From the NCBI RefSeq assembly GCF_024166365.1, contig NC_064844.1:1178001-1242000 (forward strand): a stretch of 64,000 bases of DNA. Direction: 5' to 3'. Below the pieces are notes generated by a model. It was not told the origin of the DNA, ran no database searches, and was given only the letters and a program-made list of their open reading frames with translations. This DNA is from Elephas maximus indicus (taxonomy: Eukaryota > Chordata > Mammalia > Proboscidea > Elephantidae). Position numbers and translations under genes: made by a program. The stretch's first letter is position 1. Every line of letters begins with the position of its first letter. Shown here one piece after another: positions 21,801 to 36,800 of this stretch.

Positions 21801-24800
21801 GTGACATCTTTGCTTTTCAACACTTTAAAGGTGTCCTTTGCAGCAGATTTACCCAATGCAATATGTCGTTTGATTTTTAGACTGCTGCATCCATGGGTGT
21901 TGATTGTGGGTCCAAGTAAAATGAAATCCTTGACAACTTGAATCTTTTCTCCGTTTATCATGATGTTGCTCATTGGTCCGGTTGTGAGGATTTTTGTTTT
22001 CTTTATGCTGAGGTACAATCCATACTGAAGGCTGTGGTCTTTAATCTTCTTTAGTTAAATGCTTCAAATCCTCTCCACTTTCAGCAAGCAAGGTTGCGTC
22101 ATCTGCGTAACGCAGGTTGCTAATGAGTCTTCCTCCAACCCTGATGCCCTGTTCTTCATATAGTCCAGCTTCTCAGATTATTTGCTCAGCATACAGATTG
22201 AATAGGTATGGTGAAAGAATACAACCTTGATGCACACCTTTCCTGACTTTAAACCAATCACTACCCCCTTGTTCTGTCCAAACAACTGCCTCTTGACCTA
22301 TGTAAAGGTTCCTCATGAGCACAATTAAGTGTTCTGGAATTCCCATTCTTCACAATGTTATCCATAATTTGTTATGATCCACACAGTCAAATGCCTTTGT
22401 ATAGTCGATAAAACACAGGTAAACATCCTTCTGGTATTCTCTGCTTTCAGCCAGGATCCATCTGACATCAGCAATGATATCCCTGGTTCCAAATCCTCTT
22501 CTAAAACCAGCCTGAATTTCTGGCAATTCCCTGTTGATACACTGCTGCAGCTGCTTTTGAATGATCTTCAGCAAAATTTTGCTTGCATTTGATATTAATG
22601 ATACTGTTCAATAATTTCCACATTCGGTTGGATCACCTTTCTTGGGAATAGGCATAAATATGGATCCCTTCCAGTCAGTTGGCCAGGAAGCTGTCTTCCA
22701 TATTTCTTGGCATAGACGAGTGAGCACCTCCAGCACTGCATCTGTTTGTTGAAACATCTCAATTGATATTCCATCAATCCTGGAGCCTTGTTCTTCGCCA
22801 ATGCCTTCAGAGCAGCTTGGACTTCTTCCTTCGGTACCATGGGTTCCTGATCACATGCTACCTCTTGAAATGGTTGAACGTCGACTAATTCTTTTTGGTA
22901 TGACTCTGTGTATTCCTTCCATCTTCTTTTGATGCTTCCTGTGTCGTTTAATATTTTCCCCATAGAATGCTTCACTATCCCAAGTCAAGGCTTGAATTTT
23001 TCTTATGTTCTTTCAGCTTGAGAAACGCCAAGTGTGTTCTTCCCTTTTGGTTTTCTATCTTCCACTCTTTGCACGTCATGATAATACTTTGTCTTCTTGA
23101 GCCACCCTTTGAAATCTTCTGTTCAGTTCTTTCACTTCATCATTTCTTCCTTTTGCTTTGGCTGCTCGACATTCATGACCAAGTTTCAGAGTCTCCTCTG
23201 ACATTCATCTTGGTCTTTTCTTTCTTTCCTGTCTTTCCCCCACGTGTCTGTCAGTTTGTCGTACTGTGAGAACTTGCATGTTGCTGTGATGCTGGAAGCT
23301 ATGCCACCAGTATTCAGGTACCAGCAGGGTCACCCATGGGGGACAGTTTTCAGCTGAGCTTCCAGACTAAGACAGACTAGGAAGAAGGACCCGGCAGTCT
23401 ACTTCTGAAAAGCATTAACCAGTGAAAACCTTAGGAACAGCAGCAGAATATTGCAGACTAATCACTTTCAATTTAAGATTAAGTGGAAGCTCCTCAATTG
23501 CCCAGTTAAATGGATTTTGAAAGACAGAAATTTTCCTTTGCACTTACGTGGAGGTAAAAAATGACAAAAAAAAGCTGCTGTACTGCAGTCTGATCTCAGA
23601 AAATATATCTGCTGCCAAACTGTGCAGGAATACAGATCACTTCTTGTTTTAACATCTGACAGCATTTCAAGTATATAAAGCAAATCAGCAAAAGCTGACT
23701 TCCAAAGCCAGTAAGTGTTTAATAAAAGTGGTTGAGGGTAGTTCTTCTTGTTCAGAAAAACTTCACTTAGCTATGGCTAAGCCATTGACCTGCTGTGTGG
23801 TGAGGCAAGTAAGGATGTTCAGCTTCTACATTCACAGACCTGACAATGGGTGTGTTCACCCTTGACCCTACTGGTTCAATAACACATGATGGATTCAAGT
23901 ATTTTCTGCAAAGTCCCTGCTGGTGAATAACACAATGAACAACCATAAACTTTAAAATGCATTTTCACGAGCTCTGTAAATCGTGTTCAACTGAGCTTTT
24001 TTCTGCTCCATGTGGTTTTTACCACCATCAGTTGTAACATTTTAGCAGATTCCACTTCAGGTTGTAAGGAATTAGCATTTTTTCCAATCTCTCTGAAAAT
24101 ACTCTTGTCTGTAGTTGTTCCACACAGACTATCCATAGAGGCCAATCCTTCAGTTGCTCCGTACTCGTCACTGACTCCTCGAACGACTGAGCAGTGCCAA
24201 CAACACCCACTGGGTGATTACGAGGCAAGGAAACCATGAGAAATGATTTGTTTTGTTGTAAATTATTAATGATGTTGTTCCCAATGTCCTCAACTCTTTG
24301 AGCAACTGTTCCCACCAAAAGGTTAAGAGTTAATAAACCCATTAATAGTCAAACAGGTTTTGTTTCTGGTTCTGCCTTATTAAATACATGACCTTGGGCA
24401 AGTGATTTCTCTGAACCTTACCTTTTTGACTTCTTGTAAGAATTAAAGGGACAAAATACATAAAATACCTAGCACAGTGTCTTGCACATACTAAATGCTC
24501 AGTAAACCTGACTTCTCTCACCCACTGTCATCCGTTACATTCTTTCTGCCTCATTACAGTTACCCGCATGTGTGTTTTACCCTCCCAAAAGCTTTGGAAG
24601 TGGAGGGATTCTGCCCTAGGTATCTCTGTATCCTCCACAGCACTAAGTTCAGGACCTAGTAAAAAGCAGTTAGTTGACAGGTACTTTCAACTGAACGAGC
24701 AGTGAATAAATGAGCTGTTTTTGATATATGTTCCTCTTTCAGTTTTTAAATTCTCAACTGCAAATATAACTGGATAAAAACATTATACACAAATGAATAT

Positions 24801-27800
24801 GAAGAATGCTAATTTAACAAGCCTGTAGTTGAAATCTGAGGTTGCTATGCTGTTTCTAGCCCCTGCGCTCACTCTTACCTGTTACTTCGTCGCTGTGGGT
24901 GGACAGCAGTTTCCAGATGAGGTAAGGGCCACCAAGGATAACAGCAAAGAACAAGAATATCGGCCAGGACTTTGCCGAGTCAGCTGCTCTGTCCTCAGCG
25001 CCAAGGCAAGCCACAGCGCCCTCACTCTCTGCCCACAGGTCCTCGTTCTCAGAGCCTCTCCTTAAACCTATCATCCACTGCAGCCGTCGGTAAAGACACC
25101 TTACAGTCCTGACTAATGCAAAAGCTGAAAACACCTTTGTGAAGTGTATTTTTAATCGGGAAAAGTGATTTGCTACATCCAACACGGCCCTGAAGCTGTT
25201 GTAGACAGCTGAGAAGGTGGCATCCATCATCATGCTCACAGAGGCAAACGCATGCACGATACTCTCGATGGACTGAAAGGCCCCTCTGCTGCTTTCTTCA
25301 GCTTGCTGAACAAACCTACTGGGCGGAAGGTCATCGACACGGAAGCGGTTATACCCCAGCCCATTATAGCCATAACTGTAAGGGGTATAGCTTCCATAAA
25401 ATGAATTTCCATAGGCACCGTATCCAGAAGAAAATGAACCGTAAGCAGGTCTGAAAGTGTTCACACTACTGCTTCCTGTCTGTTGTGACGGCCTTGGAAG
25501 AATAGGTGGGGGCACTCTGGTAAGTGTTGGCTGTCCAGGTCTTGTCAACAAAGTAGGACCCAAATCAGCAGACCTAAAACCAAAGCAGATTCAAAATAGT
25601 AAGTTAAACGGATAATAAATTCAATTCAAAGTAACTATTAAACACCTCCTACATACCTACATACCTACCTAGTGCTATGATATTCTACCAAAGATGTTTT
25701 GAGTAAGTAATAATTTTAATCTCCAGAGGCTCAAAATCTCAAGTGGTAAGACAAAACGAACAATAAGATAAAGCAGTTGACTGGACTCATTGTCTTCTTT
25801 ACTTATGCTAGCATTATCAGTAGTATCTTTAATCAATGGTTTCTTTTTAAGATGCATGTCCATTTTCTCAGCATTAGTTGCAACTAGATATTTGTCAGTC
25901 CTTGCACCCAAATGATAGTATCTTAATTACCACTGTTTTACAATAGGTCCTAACAACCAATAAAGGAAGTCCTCCCACACTGATTAGAGTTTTAAGTTCT
26001 ACTCCCCCTTTACTCCCCCCCCGAAACCACAACCCTGTAGAGATTCTGTTCAGGATTACACTGAATCTGTAGATCACTTTGAGGAAAACTGAAATCTTTC
26101 TAATATAGTTTCAATCCATGAATACAACAAATGCTCCATTTATTTAAGTCTTTTAAAGATTTTTCTCAATAGTATTTTTTTCAATGACTTGACTGAGTCT
26201 TAAATGTGCAAAAGGGTAGGAGGAGCAGTGGCATCACTACAGTCTACACCTGTCTAACTTCAGGGGGAGAATGTGAGCCAAGATCAGCCCAAGGCAATCC
26301 CTAAAGGTGGAGGTCAGACATGCCTCCACCCTCTGACCTTTTTACCAATTCTGACACCAGCCGTCCTCCCGATGGCACTCTCTACGTCTCTGCTGCGTTC
26401 GATAATCCGCTGCAATGGCCACACAGAGCTCACAGAGTACAGTTAAATGGTTTATTAGGGAAAAAGGTACAACTTGAGATTAACAGGCTACAATTCAGTA
26501 ATCAGGATTAGGAAACATGTAGGCAAAACCTGTTCCTGTTAAGTTGATGCTGACTCATACTGACCCTACAGAACAGAGTGGAACTGTCCCATAGGGTTTC
26601 CAAGCAGCGCGTGATGGATTTGAAGTGCTTACCTTTCGGATAGCAGCCATAGCTCTTTAACCACTACACCACAGGGTTTCCACGTGTAAGCCAAGTCTCC
26701 CTTTTTCAGTGCAGGACAGCTCTCTCAGCTCCTCTCAGCTGTGCAGGCCTCTTTTCAGCCTGCAGAGAGGCTCCTCTCGGCTCCCTTAGGATAGGCTCCT
26801 CTCAGCCCTGCCATCTGTCACTGCTGGCTCTGCCGCTGGGCCCCTTCTGGGTCTCTTGCTGTCCTCAGTGGTACAGCCCTTTACCAGCATTACAGGTCTT
26901 TTAGGAGATTCCTCGCCTCCTCTCTGCTGCTTCTTTCTGCTGCTTCCCTTTTTGCTTCTTTCCGTTTGCATCACCTCTGTGGGGCTGGCTGCTTATATCT
27001 ACAAACTCCTTGTCGATTTCAAGGTATGGTGCACCTACCACGGCCACAAACTGACCAATCCCCTCTCTGTAGGCCACAGACACTTCATCTGCATAGCAGG
27101 TATGGCTGGGCAACAACTCATCTCATTTGCGTAGTCTATTGACCAATCCCTGCAAGGTGTATACCAATCACAGGGTAGGCTATGAGACCAAATTGTTTAC
27201 AACTTACCCAGGAAATGTCAGTCAACCTGGACAAAAGTAACAAATCCTCTGGGGTAGAAAACTAGAGCAAAGGTAACTCTTTAGGGCTTAGAGGCAAAAT
27301 CTGTCAAGCTGTTTTTCCAAAGAACCAAGGCAAAAGCCCACATAAAGGAACTCATTTCGCTACAGTATGTTTTACAGTTTACTGTGTGAAGGTTTTCCTT
27401 TAGATTTAGTCCTATATATTTGACATTTTTTGATGCTACTATAAATGGTGTCTTCCTAAAATTTCATTTTGTTACTACTGTACAGAAATAATTTTTTTTT
27501 TTGGTACAGAGAAACCTGTGAGAGCTGGAAGGCGACAGAGCTTTCGTTTTTCCAAGTCTCACAAGTTTTTCGCCTTTGACAGAGTACAGTCTTACCACTT
27601 TTTCCAGTGCTCTCTATTAGTAGAAAATATTTGAATTTTCCTTCTCTGACAGGGTTCTGCCTTACAAAGCTTCCAGCTTTAGTAGGTTTTACTATATGTG
27701 GTCCTTTTTTTTTAAAAAAACTCACATTAATTCTGATAATTCATCTTTAGTTTCTTTTAAATTTTCTAGAATCTTAAAAGATGTGCAGTCACATTGTATG

Positions 27801-30800
27801 AGAATAATTATAGGTTTATTTCTTTTCAATTTTTACAGCTTTGCTATTAAAGCACAGGTAGTCCCCCAACTTACGACATACTCGAGTTACGAAGAACCAC
27901 ACTTATGACCGTCCAGTTTTCTCTGGCACATCTTATTGTGAGTAGGAAACCCTGGTGGCATAGTGTTTAAGTGCTACGGCCGCTAATCAAGAGTGCGGCA
28001 GTTCAAATGTGCCAGGCGCTCCTTGGAAACTGTATGGGGCGGTTCTACTCTGTTCTGTAGGGTTACTATGCGTCGGAATCGACTTGACGGCAGTGGGTTT
28101 TCAGTATTGTGAGTAATATATATACCACATACAATGTTACAGCTCATAAATTGCCGAGGTTATCATTCTCAGGTGTTCACCAGCAGATGTTCAATGTTAG
28201 GATCTACTATCCGGTTTTTTCTTGGTACATCTTACTGTTAGTAATATATATACCACATACAATGTGACAGCATGCAATTTGTCGATGTTATCATTCTCTG
28301 GTGTTCACTGGCAGATGTTCGATGTTAGGATTTACCGTTCAAAACACTGTCATATAGCAGGCTATGAAAAAAAGAGAGGTATCTGGTCAGAACTGACTTA
28401 GGATGGAGTCGTTGGAAAAGAACCCCGTTGTAAAGTTGGGGACTCCTGTATTGCACTGCCCCGGGTCTGCAGTACTACCCTGAAGACGTCACAACAGCAG
28501 GCATCCTTGTCTCTCTCCCCATCTCAGCACATCACCATTATCCTATCAGCTGTAGACCTGCTGTAGATTTAGAAGTTCCTTCTCTATTTGCAGTTTGCTA
28601 AGAGTTTTTATCATGAATCACAGGTGAACTTTATCAAATTACTTCTCAGTATCTATTAAGATGACTAAATAAATGGTAAATTAATTTTCAAATGTTAAAG
28701 GCTCCTTGTATTTCTGCAATAAAACCAAGTGGCTACAATACATTGCTAGATTTTCTTTGCCAATATCTTGTTGAAAATTTTTTATATCTATATTTGTGAG
28801 TGAGAATGTCCTGTAATTTGCTTTTCTTGTAATGTTTTTGTCAAGCTTGGGTATCAGGATTACAGTGGCCTCTTAAAAGGAGTTGGGGAGTGAGTATGCC
28901 CTCTTTTCCTATTTTCTGAAAAAGTTTGTGTAATTATTTCTTCCTTAAAAGTCTGGTAAAAGTTACCAGTGAAGTCACATAGGCCTGAAGTTCTCTTACT
29001 GGTAAGGATTTTTATTAAGAATTCAGTTTCTTTCCTGCCCTGCTACTCGAAGTGTGGTCTGTGGATCAGTGCTGGCGGTGAACCATGTGTACCAGTCTGA
29101 CGAGAAAAGCACAGAAAACGAGTCTTGTGTTTAAGTAATTTGGCACTGCCACGACACTTCTACTTTGTTAGAAAGGTACTGGTCGCTTACCACGGATGAT
29201 TTGAGAAGCACTGTTTTAATAGTTACAGGACTATTCGTCTTTTCTATTTGTAAATCATACCTTGCTTCACTCATCCCCTAAACCTCTCCCTTCCCCTTCT
29301 ATGTTTCCCATTATACTTGTTTCTTTATGCTTCACTGTGGACGTTATCTTCTCCAGTGTCCTGTAGGTCACTGCTGCTCAAATGGCCAGTTTACAACACG
29401 GAACTTCAACCATAATGTAGATCGACACATTCTTTATAAAGTTTTTTTTTTTTAACAAAGAAAATGCCAGTTGAACTATTCTACCAACATCGTGAGTGCT
29501 TCCCACAGCTACCTGCCCATACTTCTACTGTACAGCACATTACCTTTGTTATCTCACATTTTTTCATGTATGTCTGCCTCTCCTACAAGGTGAGCTCCTC
29601 CAAGGCACAGGCCAGACTGTCTGCCAAAGCGCCTGGACCCCTTTACATTTCTACCAATTTGAGGGTTCCAATTTCTCCACATCCGGGCCCACACTTGTTA
29701 TTTTCTTTTTGATTATATCCCTCCTACTGTGCATGTACTGTGCGTGAGGTGGTATCTCACTGTGGTTTTGATTTGCATTTCCCTAATGCTTAATGATATC
29801 GAGCATATGTTCATGTGCTTATTGGCCACTTATTGATCTTCTTAGCAGGAAATAGCTATTCAGATCCTTTGTCCATTTTTTAACTGGGCTATTTACCTGT
29901 TTATTATTGAGTTGTAAGAGCCAAGTATCTTTTTTTTTTTTTTTTAGTAGCTGTTTTTCTGAACAAAAATTCAATTAAGGTTCACACATTGCACTTGGTT
30001 GCTTTGTCTCCTTAATCTCTTCAAAAAACTAGAACAATCTCATTAAAAAATCTTACTGTTTTATAAAGAGTACAGTCAGTTTCTTGTAAAATGCCCCACA
30101 TGCTAGATTTGTTTCCAAAAATGTTGTTTACCTTGTACGCATATCCCTTGCAGTTCCTGTTATACTGAAGATCATAACTAGATGCTTGATTAGAATCAGA
30201 TTAACTTTTTTGGCAAGAAAAATTCATGGGTGATATTGTTTACTTCCAATTTCATCACCTCAAGAGACACATAGTGCCAGATAGCCTCCTTATTTGTGGT
30301 GCTAAATTTGATGATGTGGTTAGGGTGATGACTTTCAGGTTTCTCTATTAAAATACAGTTTTCCTCTTGTGATTTTACACAATCTATGGGGTGACTGTGG
30401 TGCCATGCAAATGTCCTAATCCCCAAAGACGGTTCATCCAGTGGTTTAGCATCCATTCACGATCCTTGCCTGAATCAAACGTTAGATTTGGAGCAGTAAA
30501 ATGGCAATTTCCTAATCCAGGCTAAAGATTTAATTTAGCCTTATATGGTAATATTATAAACAAAGTACGAGACACCTGTTACTTTATTTTCCCTCTTACT
30601 GAATCCAGTGTTAAACAATGAAACGAAATTAAAAAACGGTCACCAGCGGACTGCCCAGTAGTGTGGTACGTTCAGGATCTGATGAAGCAGCTCTGCTCCA
30701 CAGCAGAAGCAGTGCTATCACTGTGTCTATACACAGAGGAAAACAAAAGGCCTATCTACTTTTGACCACACAGCTCTGGGCCTGGAAGCTGGCAGAGACA

Positions 30801-33800
30801 GCAGGACTCAGGCTTCCAGGAAATAACAAGAGCCAAACGTGTTCTACCAGAGTGGCACCAGTTCACTGTTTGTTTAATTCTGGGGGCTGGGCTGGGCCTC
30901 CTTGGCTCCAATAAAGAGATTATAAAATTTGCTGACAAGAACAGTTTAGGATTTTTAGAAATTTACATACCTAAGAATGGGGCCGGGGGGGGGGGGGGCG
31001 GTTCCTGATGACACAGTGGTTAAGGGCTACGATTGCTAACCAAAAAGTCAACAGTTTGAATCTACTAGCCACTCCTTGGAAACCCTATGGGGCAGCTCTA
31101 CTCTGCCCTATAGAGTCATTATGAGTAGGAATCGACTCAATGGCACACAACAACTGACACAAGTTAACTACAGACTTGGTGTCCTCAATGAACTCCAGCA
31201 GGCACTCCAGACCACCATCTTTATGCCCGATTCTGAGGGAGTGGCCCGCAGAGGCCATGTAGGTGCAACAGGAAACCTGCTGGACAGAGAGCGGAATGTA
31301 GAGGACAGGAAGTAGAGAAAGTGGAACTAAAAAATTCCTACGCAAAATGAACATATCAAAAATGCCAAACACATGAAGAAATAAAAATACTAAGAAACCA
31401 AACAAACAAAAATCAACAATAAGAATGAAAATTTTCAGGGAAAACAAATTTTATGTACAGTTTAACAGATTCTTAATATGTTTAAAAGGGTTGAAGACAT
31501 AAGTGAAGCAATAACATTTGTGAACTGAAAACATGTAAATATAAAAAAAAACTTCAAGAGAAGTCTTGAACACGATGCCCACTGCCAGAGGAGTTGTCTT
31601 GTAGCTATGAGGTAAGAAGAATCAAAGGTGCTGTACAAACCAGAGCACAGAAAAGCCAGAACTCGGCAATGAGGAATTCTACTTCAGGTAATGGCAGTCT
31701 AGGTCATCAGATTAACCCACCCACTGAAAACAACTAGAAAAGCTAGACAAAATATATTGGTTTAAAAGCATCAGAGAACAAGGTACTGAAGAATTATGGA
31801 TAGAGAGAAAACCCAGAGTGGCTGACATTTTGAAATGTTTCTCAAGGGATGACGGCCAATTCTGGAGGAGGTGGCTGACAGGATGAGAAGCTGAGCAGAG
31901 CTTTTAAGAGACTTCCTGGGCTGAGGAGACAAACACTAGAGTTCAGAAGCCCCAAAGAGGAGGGCAACAGTACCCCTCCACACTTCAGACTGGGACCTTA
32001 AAGGGCTATATTCTAGAAGTAAGGATGAAAAGGTTAACACGAACTAGACTAGCCCAGGCAGGAACTAAAACCTCCATTTCAAATCACCTCAATCCTTGAT
32101 TGGATTAACAGATCTAAGATTGCTAGTGGCCCTGGGCACCTGCCAAAAGTAAAAGTCTCTGGAGGAAGACTCCATCCTCAGCCTCAAATCACCTTAAATT
32201 GTCCACATACAGCGTCCGGCTCTCATTAAAAATAACTGGGCCAATATAAGAAAAAACTACATGATTTAAAAAAAAAAAAGGAGTAAAATCAGACAATACA
32301 AAAAGATCCACAGAGAATTCAGACAATGGAGTTAGTAGGCAGAGACTTTCAACAATTCTGCTTAATATATTCCGGGAAAAAAGATAAGATTGAGATTTCT
32401 CAGGACAGCACAGAAACTACAGAGCAGGGCCAAATGGAAATTCTAAAACTGAAAAAAATAAAATACCAGAAATTAAGAGCTCAATGACTGGTTTAATACC
32501 AGATTCTACAGAATGGGAGAAAAATGTCAGTGAACTAGGAGACAGTTGAGAAGAAAATACCTAGAATGAAGCACAAGAAACAAAAAGATACACATAGAAA
32601 AGAGAGTAAGACACAGGTACACAGTAAAATATAGGGCACTACATAACTGGAGTCAAAGGAGTGAAGGAAAATGGGGAAGGGCAATATTTGAAAATAAAAT
32701 GGTTGAGATTTTTCTGAAATTGATGAAAGGTATCAAGTCAGGTTCTAGTACATCTGGGAACTCCACAGGTAATATAAAGGCTCAACAAGGTATAACTGCT
32801 GAAATCAAATACAAAAAGAAAATCTTAAAAGCAGTCGAAGGGGGAAAAAATGAGAGATTGTTTTCAAAGGAGCAAAATAAGACAGAGATCACCAAAACTG
32901 TCAGAAAGCTGAAAGGACCAAAAAAAAAAAAAAAAAAGAGGAAACAAAGAAAGCCAGAAAAAAAATCTAGGTTCCATGATGATATTACTGAGATAGCAGG
33001 TCTTTAAACTTCTTGTTCACTAAATAATAAATATCTTTAGAAGCCAAAGCACAGTCAATCCAATATTGTTACTTGTAGCAGAAACGATTTCTGATACAAT
33101 GTCTAACAGGAATTCCAGAAGAAGAGATAGTATCAGATAAAACCTTAAAGCCTGCTACAGAAAAAGCAGTCTACCTATAAAGAGATAAAAATTAGACTCA
33201 ATAGAGGAATTTCTGTAGCTATAAAACTTTGATTCAAAGGCAGGACAGTACAAAGAAAGAAAATTATGGGTCAATTTCACCTAGAAGCATATACAAAAGG
33301 ATATTAAAATATTAGACTAGAATCCAACATTGTATATATATGTATATAGGAAAAAAAACAACTAAGCAGAGTTCAGTCAAATAAGAGAATTCAACATTAA
33401 AAAATGTAATTATGTACTAAACCACATTTTCATATGAAACAAAAAATACATACAATTATTTTAACAGATGTAGAGAAGTCATTCAACTTAATACAACTTC
33501 CTATTAAAAACCCTAGCAAGGTAGAGAAGGAAGTTTGACAGGATACTGTCTTAGTCTTCTCGAGCTGCTGTAAAAACCACCACAAGTGGATGGTTTTAAC
33601 AAAGACAAATTTATTTTCTCACATAGGCTACAAGTCTCTAACAGGCTACAAGTCCAAGTTTAGGGTATCAGCTACAGGGGAAGTCTTTCTTTGTTGGCTC
33701 TGGAGGAAGGTCCTTGTCTTCAATCTTCCCTTGGTCTGGGAGCTTCTTAGTGCAGGAAACTGCACTCTGCTCCCAGCACTGCTTTCTTGGTGGTATGAGG

Positions 33801-36800
33801 TTCCCTGCTCTCTGCTGGCTTCCTTTTATCTCTTGTAAAATAAAAGGTGGTGCAGGCCACATCCCAGGGAAACTCCCTTTACATTGGATCAGTAAGGGTG
33901 TTACAATACAATCCCACCCTAATCCTTTTTAACATAATCTAATCTTGCCTCCTTTGCAGGCAGAGATTAGGATTTACAACACACAGAAAAATTACAGTCA
34001 CAAAATGGAGGACAACCACACAATACTGGGAATCATGGCCTAACCAAGTTGACGGATATTTTGGGGGGATACAATTCAATCCATGACAGATACCTACCAA
34101 AAACAAAAAGCAAACATCATACTTAACAGCAAGATTTACAAGCATTCCAATGAAAGCCAGAACCAACACAAGGATGCTGGTTATCTATGCTGGTTTTTCT
34201 GCAAATGATAGGATTGTCTACATAGAATTCAAGAGAATTTTAACCAAACCATTACAACAAATCAAGAGTTTGGCATATGCTGGATACAATATTAAAAAAA
34301 AAAGCATCCTGATACAATAGTAATAATCAACTGGAAAATGGAAAGGGAAGGGATAAAATAGCCCATTTACTACAGCAACAACAACAAAAAATATAAGCTA
34401 GGAATAAAAAATATGATCTAGCAAAACATGGCAAAGAACTTCACAGAGATAATACTAAACCACTATTTAAGACATAAAAGAAAATAAAAATGTCACCAAT
34501 TATACTTTACGCAGTATTCATAAATGGAAAGACTTACTTGATCTATAAATTCAGTGCAGTTTGATTAAAATCCCAGTAAAGTCTTTTTATAAAGACTAAG
34601 TAACAAAGGCAATTCTAAGTAACTGCAATGTGGAGGCTCTTGACATACAAGATATTGAAATTTACTATAAAGCTCTGTAATTAAGACACTGTGATCCTAG
34701 CCTAAGGACAGACAAATAGACCAGCAGGACAAGTCAGGGAGTCCCTGAAACAGAACGACACATTCAGGAAAACCTGACACAACAGCATTATAAATTACTA
34801 TGAACAGACGACACAATCAATGCTGTGGGACGATCAGTTACGCATAGTTCAAAAAATTAAGATCCTCTACTTCACACTGATTTTTGTATAACAAAAGTAG
34901 CTCCAGGTGGATTAAGGACATGAATTTGAAAATCAAAACATTTACAATATGAAGAAAATTTTTTCTGATTTGGGATAGGAAGGACTGCTTAACCAAACAC
35001 AAGAAGCACAAACAATAAGATATATCAGTTTTGACTACATAAAAATAAAAATCTCTGTACAACGAGAATGAACATAAACAAATACAAATAAAGTGAAAAG
35101 ACAAGCCCAGACTTGTATCTGGGCTTAGTGTCGACAACAAAGTACTCCCACAAACTGATAAAGATAAAACCAACAGAAAAATAGGCAAGAGGTATCAACA
35201 GAAGAACCTCGGAAGGCTAGCTGAATACTCAGAAAGATGCTCAGTCTTAGTACTAACCAGGAAAGTGCAAATTAAAGGTGAAATACCATTTCACATCTGT
35301 TATAGGGCAAATGCAGTTTTTAAAAAAACATTATCAAGTGTTTCTGAGGATGTGAAGAAGAATACCTCGTTAGTGGAAATGTCCATCAGTACACAACCAC
35401 CTTGGGGAGCAAGCTGGGGATATGGAAATGTCCGTCAGTACACAACCACTTTGGGGAGCAAGCTGGCGATATTCATCGCCAGTAGCATCTTAGAGGAGTC
35501 CCTGGGTGGTGTAAAGGGTTGAGCACTCCGCTACTGACCATAAGGCTGACTACTGAAACCCACCCAGACGTGCCCTGTAAGAAAGGCCTGTTGATCTATT
35601 TCTGAAAGGGCCACAGTCATTGAAAACCCTAGGGAGCAGAGTTCTACCCTGACACACACGGAGTCACCATGAGTCAAAATCGACTCAACGGCAACTGGTT
35701 TGGTTTTTGGTTTTTAACATCTTAGAAAAGCTCTTGAAAATGTGCATGAGAAGAAAGGCAGAGGATATTCACTGTAGCACTGTTTTTAATATTTAAAAAA
35801 CAAAAACAAACCCTGATAATCTAATACCCACCAACAGAACAATTAGACACTATAATAAATGATACATTTTTATGTAATAGAATATCTACGGCAGTTACAA
35901 TGAACTAAAAATCACAGCCTAGAAAACCCTATGTGGCAGAGCTCTACTCTGTCACATGGGGTCTGTGTACGTCAACATCAACTCAATAGCATCTAACAAC
36001 AATGACACAGCTGTAGTCCACTCAGGAATCCCTGAAAGGCTGGCGGTTCAAACCCACCCAGAAGCACCTTGGAAGACAGGCCTGGCTATCTGCTTCCCAA
36101 AGGACACAGCCTTGAAAACCCTATGGAGCACTTATACTCTGCCTGCACGGAGTTGCCGTGAGTCAGACTCGACTCAGTGGAAACAACACAGGTACACCTA
36201 ACAAGATAAACCTCAAAAGATATATTTAGGGGAAAAAACATTTTACAACATGATACACAGTCTGAAGGTGTTTACTTAGTTTAGAAACATACCAATCAAT
36301 ACTATACATAAAATGTGCACACAAACCTAAAAACTAAAGTATAAAAGCCTAGTTGACTACAATAAATACTATACAGTGACCATAGTTACTGTTCAAAAGA
36401 GAAAAAGAAAAATGAAAAGATTTAACTCTCTCTGATATTACTTTTTTAAATCTGAGAAAATATTGCAAAATGTTAATAATTCTTAGAAGTGGCTGCTGAA
36501 TAAACAAGTGTCCATTATCTTATTCTCTATAGGCTGTTAACAGAAAGGTGGGAGGTTCGAGTCCACCCAGAGGAGCCTCAGAAGAAAAGCCTGACAATGT
36601 ACTTCCGGTTACCAGCCACTGAAAACCCTTCGGAACACAGTTCTACTCTGAAACACAAGGGGTCAAAATCCACTCACTGCAACTGGTTACTGGTTACAGG
36701 TCTCTGTTTTTCAAATGTTTTCATAACGAAAAACAGTTCCAACATAACTTTAACAGAGGCAAGAGTAAAACCTCTCTCCAAAGGAGCAGTCCAAATTGTT

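Noticed and set aside
22350-22574. Functional reverse transcriptase gene
   Set aside because: Palm motifs are clear, but frames shift and an L1 end interrupts the element.
32699-33007. 102-codon Lys-rich plus-strand frame
   Set aside because: Lies in A-rich L1 ORF1-like text with an A17 run. Lys codons come from low complexity.
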